Below, piece by piece: positions 6,868-13,618 of a stretch of DNA of 15,821 bases. A program made the translations under genes and the position numbers. Below the pieces are notes generated by a model. That model was not told the DNA's origin. It ran no database searches and saw nothing but the letters and a program-made list of their open reading frames with translations. This DNA comes from Pseudomonadota bacterium. GTDB lineage: Bacteria > Pseudomonadota > Alphaproteobacteria > Rhizobiales > Rhizobiaceae. Each line of letters starts with the position of its first letter. The stretch's first letter is position 1. The stretch is taken from positions 1-15,821 of the forward strand of contig JAEWDP010000053.1 of assembly GCA_023390055.1 (NCBI GenBank). The letters are read 5' to 3'.

Positions 6868-8853
6868 TCAGACCTCAAGCCCCGCCTTGCGCCCTTCGTG
6901 AAATGCGTAAGGCGCCTGCCGGGGTGCAGCGCAATCACCGATCTGCAACACTTTTACCCCGAGCCCCATCAGGCCCGGCATCAACCAGTCGGCCGGTGCA
7001 TTCGTGGTGGCCGTAACCAAGGTGTCGGCCTTGATGAGGCGTTCTTCACCGGTGTTGTGGTCGATGATCGTTGCGCCATCTCCGTGCCATTCGACAATGC
7101 TGGCTTCCAATATCCACTCGACGCCGAGCATACGGATTGCCCGGCGCATGGGAACATCCGCCGCAGTCCTTTGCAGTTCCTTTCCGACGAAGGGATCCGG
7201 GGTGAGTATCGTCACCTGGTGGCCATCCTCAGCGAGCTTCCACGCTGTCCCGCAACCACGCCAACCACCACCTTCATCGAGAACCAGGACCACGTGGCCG
7301 GGTCTTGCCTGGCGGGCCATCACCGCTTCGACCGAAAACACGTTGCCTTTTTCGATGCCCGGCATTGTTTCTATACCCGGCAAGGCCTTCTGGAAGCCGG
7401 TTTCAGGGGAATAGGAGCCCGTGGCTGCAATGACGGTGTCAAAATCCTCGGGATCGATGTCTTCTGCTTCGACATAGGTGTTGAGGCGGACCTCGACACC
7501 GAGCCTTTCCAACTGTCGTTCATACCAGGCGACAAGATCGAGGATTTGGGCGCGCCGCGGCTGCATGCCGGCGAGCTGGAAATTGCCGCCGAGATGGTTG
7601 CTCGCCTCGGTGAGGACAACACTGTGCCCGCGTTCGGCGGCAACGCGCGCTGCCTCCAGTCCGGCCGGACCCCCGCCGATCACCAGTACCCGTTTTGTGT
7701 CCTTGCTCTTCGTGAACCTGTCGCCGCCCCATTCGGCCTCACGTCCGACAGAAGGGTTGATCAGACAACTGATCCAGTAATCTCTTGACCTGCGTCCCCA
7801 GCACATCTGGTTGCATGAAATGCAGCCGCGAATGTCTTCCGGCCGATCGTCTTCGGCCTTTGCCGCCAGATGCGGGTCGGCAATCTGTCCACGCACGATC
7901 GAAACGAGATCAGCTGCACCTTCGCTCAGGACCGATTCTGCATTTTCCGGCGTACGGATATGGCTTTCGGCAATCACGACCGCATTCTTGACGACCCCCT
8001 TCAATGCCGATGCGAGATCGGCACCGAGCTTTTCCGGATAGAGAAAGGTCGGCATCAGCTTGTAGAAGTCGAGATAGCCGCCCGAGCCACAGGTAACGTA
8101 GTCGATGAGGCCCTGATCGTCGTGCAGCTTGATGATCTCGGCAAGGTCTTCACGCTGAAGCGCAACCTTCACGTCAGGCTCGTCGCTGACCGCAAGGCCG
8201 ATGATGAAGTCGTTTCCGCAGACGTTTCTGATCCGCGTCAGAATTTCGCGTGACATGCGGGTGCGGTTCTCAAGTGACCCGCCCCATTCATCCTCGCGTC
8301 GATTGCACCATGGTGTCCAGAACTGATCCACCATGCCAAGATAGGCGGCCCAGACCTCGACCCCATCAAATCCTGCATCACGACATCGGCGTGCGGCTTC
8401 AACAAAGCCGTCGATCGTTTCGGCGATTTCGGCTTCGTTCATCGGATGGGAGCCGTCGCTGTCATGATAACTCGGCCCACCGGACGGCGACCAGTGTGGA
8501 TGGAAGGAATTGTCGGAATCGCCGTGGGCCCCAACATGGTAGAGCTGCTGGATTGCAACGGTGCCATGGCGCTTGATAGCCTCGACCACTTTCCTGAAAT
8601 GCGGAATGACGGCGTCATCGCCATGACGGAAATTGCCCCGGGTCAGGACGGCTGCTGCATGAACGGGCATCGGTTCCACGACGATCATGGCAGCACCACC
8701 GATGGCACGCTCCTCATAATAGGCCACGTGACGTTCACCCGGCAGACCCTCGACCGCCATGTTGGCGGTGTGAGCGCCGAAGACGATCCTGTTCTTCAAG
8801 GTGTGCGAGCGCAGTGCGAGAGGCGAAAAAAGGCGTGGAAATTTTTTCGACAT
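6868..8853 (-). CDS. NADH:flavin oxidoreductase / trimethylamine-dehydrogenase-like Fe-S flavoprotein
   Basis: This is a 661-aa two-part enzyme of the 2,4-dienoyl-CoA reductase / trimethylamine and dimethylamine dehydrogenase family. The N-terminal FMN barrel (about 1-340) starts FPRLFSPLALRSHTLKNRIV and includes VDQFWTPWCNRREDEWGGSLENR. The [4Fe-4S] site is complete: C344-x2-C347-x3-C351-x11-C363. A Rossmann dinucleotide fold follows from about 389 (VLVIGGGPAGLEAA). Relatives oxidatively remove N-methyl groups or reduce enoyl substrates. With a betaine transporter upstream and an StcD-like paralogue opposite, an N-demethylase or ring-dehydrogenase role is likely. The ATG at 8853 is chosen for its GGGGAA ribosome site; the frame extends 25 codons further without family-like sequence. 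It lies 71 bp after the ATPase gene and one base before ldh. It is clearly a different subtype from the gene at 13619. Confidence 0.88.
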   Translation of the reverse strand: MSKKFPRLFSPLALRSHTLKNRIVFGAHTANMAVEGLPGERHVAYYEERAIGGAAMIVVEPMPVHAAAVLTRGNFRHGDDAVIPHFRKVVEAIKRHGTVAIQQLYHVGAHGDSDNSFHPHWSPSGGPSYHDSDGSHPMNEAEIAETIDGFVEAARRCRDAGFDGVEVWAAYLGMVDQFWTPWCNRREDEWGGSLENRTRMSREILTRIRNVCGNDFIIGLAVSDEPDVKVALQREDLAEIIKLHDDQGLIDYVTCGSGGYLDFYKLMPTFLYPEKLGADLASALKGVVKNAVVIAESHIRTPENAESVLSEGAADLVSIVRGQIADPHLAAKAEDDRPEDIRGCISCNQMCWGRRSRDYWISCLINPSVGREAEWGGDRFTKSKDTKRVLVIGGGPAGLEAARVAAERGHSVVLTEASNHLGGNFQLAGMQPRRAQILDLVAWYERQLERLGVEVRLNTYVEAEDIDPEDFDTVIAATGSYSPETGFQKALPGIETMPGIEKGNVFSVEAVMARQARPGHVVLVLDEGGGWRGCGTAWKLAEDGHQVTILTPDPFVGKELQRTAADVPMRRAIRMLGVEWILEASIVEWHGDGATIIDHNTGEERLIKADTLVTATTNAPADWLMPGLMGLGVKVLQIGDCAAPRQAPYAFHEGRKAGLEV

Positions 8854-8899
8854 CACGGTTCCCCATGGATGTGGGTCTGTCTGGACAGGAGGGAAAGTC

Positions 8900-8919
8900 G
8901 GCCGGTACCCGGACCGGCC
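8900..8919 (-). repeat. Intercistronic hairpin between the transporter ATPase and flavoenzyme genes
   Basis: GGCCGGT (8900-8906) and ACCGGCC (8913-8919) form a 7-bp all-matching, GC-rich stem with a 6-base loop. It sits just after the ATPase stop in the minus-strand message and is followed by GACTTTCCCTCC rather than a clean U-run. It could be a leaky attenuator or an mRNA 3'-end stabiliser that separates transporter from enzyme expression. Confidence 0.45.
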
Positions 8920-8924
8920 AGCCT

Positions 8925-9983
8925 TCATGTCGCCTGGTTGCTGGCCCCGTCGGTGCTGACCATTGCCGCAGCCAACTGGCGGAATGTGACCGTTCCAACC
9001 AGTTGGTCGGAGGCGTCGACAACGTTGATGTCTTCCTCCGGTGCACCTGAAAGGTTGCGCAAGGCTTCCTCTATGGTCATGTCCGCGGGAATGGAGGGGG
9101 AACCATTTACCGTAGCATTGCCATTCGGTTTCATCACTGCGCTGACATGGATCACACGACCGCGGTTTACCTCCTTGACGAAATTGGCAACATAGTCGTC
9201 GGCAGGCCGCAGCACGATATCCTGGCTGGAGCCTTGCTGTATGACTTCGCCATCACGCAGGATCGCGATCTGGTCGCCGAGCCGAAGTGCCTCGTCAAGG
9301 TCGTGTGTGATGAAGACGATGGTCTTCCTGATTTCGTTTTGAATATCGAGAAGAACCGTCTGCATGTCGGTTCGAATGAGGGGGTCGAGGGCCGAAAATG
9401 CCTCATCCATCAAAAGCACCGGTGCATCGTTTGCAAGCGCTCTTGCAAGCCCCACGCGCTGCTGCATGCCGCCGGAGAGCTGGTTGGGGTATTTCCGCTC
9501 GAAACCGTCAAGGCCGACGCGATTGAGCCAGCGCATTGCCGTCTCGACGGCTTCTGTCCGCCTGGTCCCCTGAAGTTCAAGGCCGAAGACTGTATTGTCC
9601 AGCACCGTCCTATGCGGCAGAAGGGCGAACTTCTGGAAGACCATGGCCGTCTGATGTCGCCGGAACTCGCGCAGGTCTGTTGTCGACATCTTCACGACAT
9701 CGACACCGTCGACAAGGACTTCGCCGGCAGTCGGGTCGATCAGCCGGTTGATATGGCGGATGAGCGTCGACTTTCCTGACCCGGAGAGCCCCATGATGAC
9801 CTGGATCGAGCCCGACGGCATTTCGATGTTGATGTCGCGCAGGCCGAGCACATGGCCATGCCTTTCGTTCAGCTCGGCCTTGGTGAGGCCGTTCTGAACG
9901 GTTTCGATGTGAGCCTGGGCGTTTGGTCCGAAGATCTTGTAGAGATGGCGGATCGTTATGCCGCCGAAAACATGGTCAGCCAT
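8925..9983 (-). CDS. proV: Glycine/proline betaine ABC transporter ATP-binding protein (ProV type)
   Basis: This 352-aa protein is the ATPase of a quaternary-amine importer on the inner face of the cytoplasmic membrane. It has Walker A GLSGSGKST (65-73), Q-loop VFQKFALLPHRTV, signature LSGGMQQR (169-176), Walker B VLLMDE (189-194) and H-loop H227 in ITHDLDEA. The N-terminal segment LYKIFGPN...VLGLRDINIEM is characteristic of ProV/OpuAA/ChoV proteins. The C-terminal 80 residues contain a CBS-like stretch (MTIEEALRNL...INVVDASDQLVGTVTF), which in relatives senses ionic strength. The ATG at 9983 fits the family start. It overlaps the permease stop by 8 bases, indicating coupled translation. The general class is certain; the exact substrate (glycine betaine, choline, proline betaine) is inferred from the catabolic neighbours. 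Confidence 0.93.
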   Translation of the reverse strand: MADHVFGGITIRHLYKIFGPNAQAHIETVQNGLTKAELNERHGHVLGLRDINIEMPSGSIQVIMGLSGSGKSTLIRHINRLIDPTAGEVLVDGVDVVKMSTTDLREFRRHQTAMVFQKFALLPHRTVLDNTVFGLELQGTRRTEAVETAMRWLNRVGLDGFERKYPNQLSGGMQQRVGLARALANDAPVLLMDEAFSALDPLIRTDMQTVLLDIQNEIRKTIVFITHDLDEALRLGDQIAILRDGEVIQQGSSQDIVLRPADDYVANFVKEVNRGRVIHVSAVMKPNGNATVNGSPSIPADMTIEEALRNLSGAPEEDINVVDASDQLVGTVTFRQLAAAMVSTDGASNQAT

Positions 9984-10875
9984 GGACAGTCTCCCGGTAT
10001 TTCTGGAGACGCTGGCCATAGGCCTGGCTGATACGGTCGAACATGACGGCAATGCCGACAATGGCGAGGCCATTGAAGACGCCGAGGGTGAAATACTGGT
10101 TGGCAATGGCCTTCAGAACCGGTTGCCCGAGGCCCTGCACGCCAATCATCGATGCGATGACGACCATGGCGAGGGCCATCATGATGGTCTGATTGATGCC
10201 GGCCATGATGGTGGGAAGGGCAAGCGGCAACTGCACCTTCAGGAGCTTTTGGCGACCATTCGCTCCAAAGGCGTCGGCAGCCTCCAGGACGTCCCTGTCG
10301 ACGAGGCGGATACCCAGATTTGTCAACCGGATCATGGGTGGAATGGCATAGACGACGACGGCAATCAGTCCCGGAACCTTGCCAATGCCAAGCAGCATGA
10401 CGACGGGAATAAGATAGACGAAGCTCGGCATCGTTTGCATGACATCGAGGATCGGGTTGATGATGCGCTGGAGCCAGTCGGACCGGGCCATGAAAATGCC
10501 GATCGGAATGCCGATGGCAATGGAAAGCACGGTACAGACAAAGATCATCGAGACTGTCCGCATGGTGTCTTCCCACATGTCGAAATAGCCGATGAGAAGC
10601 AATGTCACGAGACAGCCGAGGACAATGCGAAAGCTGCGGGTCGCAAAATAGGCGATGACGAGAATGAGCAGCGTGATGATGGGCCACGGTGTATCGAGCA
10701 TGAAACGCTCCGAGGCGATCAGGAAGTGCTGGAGGGGTGTGAAGAAACCCTCGATCATGTCGCCATAACTGCGGGTGAAGCTGCGAAATCCCCCATCAAT
10801 GGCTTTCTTGACGTCGCGCAAAAGAGCGTCGTCCATATGCGGGAATGTGTAAAACCAATCCATCCTGATCCCCAT
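9976..10875 (-). CDS. proW: Glycine/proline betaine ABC transporter permease (ProW type)
   Basis: This 299-aa integral membrane permease has hydrophobic segments near residues 63-78, 83-98, 107-129, 150-178, 224-246 and 262-278. The binding-protein-dependent permease loop (EAA motif) is EAADAFGANGRQKLLKVQLP at 198-217, which docks on the ATPase. The N-terminal extension (WFYTFPHMDDALLRDVKKAI) is the usual ProW-type cytosolic or periplasmic lead. Two starts are possible: ATG 10875 and, four codons later, ATG 10863. The latter is preceded by GGGGATCAGG, a better ribosome site, so the true protein may be 295 aa. It sits about 90 bp after the binding-protein gene, with a strong hairpin in the gap, and overlaps the ATPase gene by 8 bases. 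Confidence 0.92.
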   Translation of the reverse strand: MGIRMDWFYTFPHMDDALLRDVKKAIDGGFRSFTRSYGDMIEGFFTPLQHFLIASERFMLDTPWPIITLLILVIAYFATRSFRIVLGCLVTLLLIGYFDMWEDTMRTVSMIFVCTVLSIAIGIPIGIFMARSDWLQRIINPILDVMQTMPSFVYLIPVVMLLGIGKVPGLIAVVVYAIPPMIRLTNLGIRLVDRDVLEAADAFGANGRQKLLKVQLPLALPTIMAGINQTIMMALAMVVIASMIGVQGLGQPVLKAIANQYFTLGVFNGLAIVGIAVMFDRISQAYGQRLQKYRETVHG

Positions 10876-10919
10876 CCGGAAATAAGCCGATCAATTATTG
10901 TTCTTTTATCGGCGAGTAA

Positions 10920-10946
10920 GTGCGATGTGCCTGTCGCACATCGCAC
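10920..10946 (-). repeat. Perfect 11-bp hairpin after the binding-protein gene (mRNA stabiliser or attenuator)
   Basis: GTGCGATGTGC (10920-10930) and GCACATCGCAC (10936-10946) pair perfectly with a 5-base loop. The hairpin starts 19 bases after the proX stop in the minus-strand message. No U-run follows, so full termination is unlikely. In ABC-transporter operons a hairpin after the binding-protein gene commonly blocks 3' exonucleases and keeps that message more abundant than the permease part. Confidence 0.7.
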
Positions 10947-10965
10947 CGGTAGAAGGTGGCGCTCG

Positions 10966-11967
10966 TTAGAGCGCGGCCTCGATCTTGGTGGCTGCGTCCG
11001 CCGAAACCCACGCTTTCCATACGTCCGGGTTTTCCTGGAGGAAGTATTTGGCACCATCGTCGCCTGTTGCCTGATTGTCCGTCATCCAGGCCATCAGCTT
11101 GTTGATCGCGTCATTGGCAAGCATGCGCTTGTCGAAGTAGTCGATGACTTCGGGGTCGACGCGTTCGGAAAATGACTTGGCAACCAGCGTGACGATCGTG
11201 TCGATCGGCCAGGCGTTCGGCTTCGGATCAGGGCATTCCGCGACAGTGTTGCAGCGCTTCCATTCGGCTTCGTCATGTTCTGCGCCATAGTCGAGCTTGA
11301 CCATGTCGTATTTGCCGAGCAATGCCGTCGGCGCCCAGTAATACCCGGCCCAGCCTTCCTGGCGCTCATAGGCTTTTGCAATCGAGCCGTCGAGACCGGC
11401 AGCCGAGCCAGTGTCGACGAGCCTCCAGCCCTTAGCTTCCGCATCATAGGCCTTGAAGAACTGTGCGGTGACGACGGTACCGCCCCATCCTTGCGGGCCG
11501 TTATAGATTGCACCCTTGCTCGGATCTTCCGGATCCGGGATCAGGTCGGGGTGTTCCAGAAGATCTGGGATCGACTTGATCTCGGGATGAGCATCGGCAA
11601 AGTACTTGGGCACCCACCAGCCCTGGACGCCACCGTCCTCGAAAGGCTTGCCAACCTGGATGATGCGACCTTCGTCGGTCCCTCTCTTGACGACCTCAGG
11701 CAAAAGGTCGACCCAGGCTTCCGGCGCGACGTCCGGCTCTCCTTTTTCGGCCATCGACGTGATCGTCGGTACGGTATCACCGACCATGACGTCGACGTTG
11801 CAGCCATATCCTTCTGTCAGGATGAGCTTGTCGATGCTGGACAGGACTTCAGCGCTCTGCCAGTTCATGCTGGCGAGTGTGACGTGTCCGCATTCGGCCG
11901 CATTGGCCATTGAGGTCCCCGCGACCGCGCCCAGAATGAGACATGTTGATGCAAGCAGACTTTTCAT
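10966..11967 (-). CDS. proX: Glycine/proline betaine ABC transporter substrate-binding protein (ProX/OpuAC type)
   Basis: This 333-aa periplasmic binding protein captures a quaternary amine for the ABC importer. Residues 1-23 form a classical signal peptide (K at 2, hydrophobic core LLASTCLILGAVAG, cleavage after ANA). The mature protein shows the OpuAC fold: VTLASMNWQSAE (29-40), VGDTVPTI, PDVAPEAW (78-85) and QGWWVP (115-120). Trp36, Trp85, Trp117 and Trp118 are candidates for the aromatic cage that holds the trimethyl- or dimethylammonium group. Cys26/Cys56 and the pair in RCNTVAEC could form disulfides. The ATG at 11967 has a strong GAGGGAA site. The 67-base leader carries a candidate pseudoknot and the 3' side a strong hairpin, suggesting separate control of abundance. 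The substrate is inferred from context. Confidence 0.92.
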   Translation of the reverse strand: MKSLLASTCLILGAVAGTSMANAAECGHVTLASMNWQSAEVLSSIDKLILTEGYGCNVDVMVGDTVPTITSMAEKGEPDVAPEAWVDLLPEVVKRGTDEGRIIQVGKPFEDGGVQGWWVPKYFADAHPEIKSIPDLLEHPDLIPDPEDPSKGAIYNGPQGWGGTVVTAQFFKAYDAEAKGWRLVDTGSAAGLDGSIAKAYERQEGWAGYYWAPTALLGKYDMVKLDYGAEHDEAEWKRCNTVAECPDPKPNAWPIDTIVTLVAKSFSERVDPEVIDYFDKRMLANDAINKLMAWMTDNQATGDDGAKYFLQENPDVWKAWVSADAATKIEAAL

Positions 11968-11982
11968 TTTAGTTCCCTCTTT

Positions 11983-12025
11983 TTGCGGCTTTGTGACTTC
12001 GAACGGGGTGCCGCAAGCCCGTTCG
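11983..12025 (-). promoter_or_regulatory. Candidate H-type RNA pseudoknot in the leader of proX
   Basis: In the minus-strand transcript, stem 1 pairs CGAACGGG (12025-12018) with CCCGUUCG (12007-12000), 8 bp. The hairpin loop contains UUGCGGC (12016-12010), which is perfectly complementary to GCCGCAA (11989-11983), 7 bp, on the 3' side. The connecting loops are 1, 2 and 10 bases, which suits a classical H-type pseudoknot. The Shine-Dalgarno AGAGGGAA begins about 3 bases after stem 2 and the ATG follows. I see the complementarity directly. A regulatory or stabilising role is inference, and no known riboswitch class is claimed. Confidence 0.55.
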
Positions 12026-12034
12026 CAACGACAG

Positions 12035-12835
12035 CTAGGTGGTTTCTCCCATCTCGACCGATTTTTCGAAGGCTGCGGTCAGACCCTTTGCAACCGCCTC
12101 GCTGAAACCTGCCGTGACCATGGTTTCGATTGCAGCGGCTGTCGTGCCTTGATAGTTGCGGAAGGTTTGCACAGTGTCAAAGGGGCATTCGTCACGCAGT
12201 TCCAGAAGACTGCCTGCGCCGACAAGGACGGTATTGACGGCCCGACGGGCCACATTGCGATCAAGGCCCTTTGCGAGCGCGTGCGTCATCATTGCCTGGG
12301 CAAGCAATGCCGGAAAGGCCGGCCCCGAACCGGTAAGTCCCGTGAAATAGTCGATTTCGGATTCCGTTGGGACTTCGTCCTGCTGGCCACAGGCATCAAA
12401 TATCGCGCGCACAAGTGCGCGCTCTTCGTCATCGACTTCGGCGGTCGCTGTCCACGGCGTATAGGATTTGCAGACTTCTGCTGCACCATTTGGCAATGAC
12501 CGCACGGCACGTTGTGTCCGGTGATGTCTGCACAGGTCAAAAAGACGGATGCCGGCCATGACGGAGATGACGAGCTTGCCCTTTGCGTCTACACAAAGGG
12601 GTGGCCAGTCCTCGGGGCGAATGGATACGATGATGATATCCGAACAATCGGCAAGGGCCTGGTTATCCGTGGTCCAGAAGGCAGAGCCGAAACGGTCCGG
12701 CTTTTTGCTGCGATAGGAAAGTGCCAGATTTTCAGGGGGCGTGATGCCGGCTTTCAAGATTGCGGCGGCTATTGCCCCACCCAGCCAGCCAGCGCCACCA
12801 ATCACGCCAATCCTTGTTGCCCTGGCTGGTTCCAT
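12035..12835 (-). CDS. Pyrroline-5-carboxylate reductase-like protein (ProC family, divergent)
   Basis: This 266-aa protein resembles ProC, which reduces 1-pyrroline-5-carboxylate to proline with NAD(P)H. An N-terminal Rossmann fold begins IGVIGGAGWLGGAIAAAIL (9-27). Further ProC landmarks are SVMAGI (91-96), LPNGAAEV (114-121), STP-like SYTPW (124-128), GLTGSGPAF (166-174) and QGTTAAAIETM (229-239). Two family motifs are altered. The usual GxGNMA-type loop reads GGAGWLGG, and the usual SPGGTT reads NYQGTT, so this is a side branch rather than the housekeeping ProC. In the present locus it may reduce a pyrroline carboxylate released by N-demethylation of a proline derivative. It begins 6 bases after the regulator gene, with AAGG before the ATG, and precedes proX by 67 bases. 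Confidence 0.82.
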   Translation of the reverse strand: MEPARATRIGVIGGAGWLGGAIAAAILKAGITPPENLALSYRSKKPDRFGSAFWTTDNQALADCSDIIIVSIRPEDWPPLCVDAKGKLVISVMAGIRLFDLCRHHRTQRAVRSLPNGAAEVCKSYTPWTATAEVDDEERALVRAIFDACGQQDEVPTESEIDYFTGLTGSGPAFPALLAQAMMTHALAKGLDRNVARRAVNTVLVGAGSLLELRDECPFDTVQTFRNYQGTTAAAIETMVTAGFSEAVAKGLTAAFEKSVEMGETT

Positions 12836-12841
12836 CCTGCC

Positions 12842-13471
12842 TTACTCCGGTCTGTATCCATGTCGTGCGAAAAAGCGGTCGAGTTCCCGTTTCTGGGGTA
12901 TCTGACCAGTATAGATTGCGATGTATTCCGGGATGCGCTTCATGCGCAGCGCCAGATTTTCATTCGCTTGCATCGAGATATATCCGATCTGCACCAGATA
13001 GGTTGTTCGCGCGCGCACGTCGGCGGGGCCTTCTTCACAGCCGAAACGTCTGAACATGCGGCTGAGTGCCTTGATCCGGACCTGATCGGCATGTTGCACC
13101 TCGGCCAGGATCTCCGGTGACTGCAGCGCCCAGCTGCGTACGGCAAATTCAAACTGGGAATCGAACAGGTCCTTGTTTACCCAGCAATCGAAAACATTCA
13201 GCATCGCTTCTGCAAGCGATTCCGCATAGGCCTCGGACTGCTTGATCAGATTGCCGGTGTTCTTTTCCCTCCAGCGCGCGATCAGCGTGCTCAACAATTC
13301 CTCCCGGTCCTTGAAGAACCAGTAGAAACTTGTTCGCGACAGATTGAGCCGTTTGGCAAGCGGCAGGATCTTTACGGATTCCACCCCGGATTCGAGCAGG
13401 GAGCTGTAGGCTGCCTCCAGCCATCCCTCCTGTGAGCCTCGCCAGCCGCTGTCGCTCGTTACCTGTTTCAT
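12842..13471 (-). CDS. TetR family transcriptional regulator
   Basis: This 209-aa one-domain-pair regulator has the N-terminal TetR helix-turn-helix: AAYSSLLESGVESVKILPLA, then KRLNLSRTSFYWFFKDREEL (40-59), where SRTSFYWFFKDREELL is the recognition-helix signature. The C-terminal ligand domain is helical and unassigned. The ATG at 13471 is chosen over an upstream ATG at 13507 because AGGAG lies 8 bases before it and the extra residues are not TetR-like. It is the first gene of the minus-strand operon and faces the stcD-like gene across a 147-bp shared promoter region. It probably regulates itself and both divergent units in response to the betaine or a breakdown product. Confidence 0.9.
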   Translation of the reverse strand: MKQVTSDSGWRGSQEGWLEAAYSSLLESGVESVKILPLAKRLNLSRTSFYWFFKDREELLSTLIARWREKNTGNLIKQSEAYAESLAEAMLNVFDCWVNKDLFDSQFEFAVRSWALQSPEILAEVQHADQVRIKALSRMFRRFGCEEGPADVRARTTYLVQIGYISMQANENLALRMKRIPEYIAIYTGQIPQKRELDRFFARHGYRPE

Positions 13472-13618
13472 GGTTTGTCTCCTAGCAAATTCCGCCTGTC
13501 GTTTCAATAGAAATGTACATAAGTGTCGGCCACGTGATCGCTGTTGTTATTAATCTTGACAGTCCTGTACATATTGATGCAAACTGATGCCGAAGTCCCA
13601 TAGATCGGAGCCCGACGC
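13472..13618. promoter_or_regulatory. Divergent promoter region with two TGTACATA repeats
   Basis: The 147 bp between the TetR gene and the stcD-like gene hold an exact 8-bp direct repeat, TGTACATA, at 13514-13521 and 13566-13573. The copies are 52 bp apart, about five helical turns, and each contains the palindrome TGTACA. A good -35 box, TTGACA, lies at 13556-13561 on +. The second repeat then falls between it and a weak -10 (CAAACT, 13580-13585), where a repressor would block RNA polymerase. The first repeat lies 43 bp before the TetR ATG, where its promoter or transcript start would be. A palindromic CACGTG sits at 13531-13536. Assigning the repeats to the TetR protein is inference. Confidence 0.55.

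Noticed and set aside
6898..7788. A 296-codon + strand frame across the oxidoreductase gene
   Set aside because: It is the reverse-strand shadow of the minus-strand flavoenzyme, whose Fe-S and Rossmann motifs are clear.
9958..11175. A 405-codon + strand frame rich in Asp, His and Glu across proW and proX
   Set aside because: The unusual composition is the antisense of membrane-protein codons. Both minus-strand genes are unmistakable.
11968..12034. Assigning the proX leader pseudoknot to the SAM-II riboswitch class
   Set aside because: Topology and size are similar, but I cannot match the conserved core bases by eye. Left as an unclassified pseudoknot.
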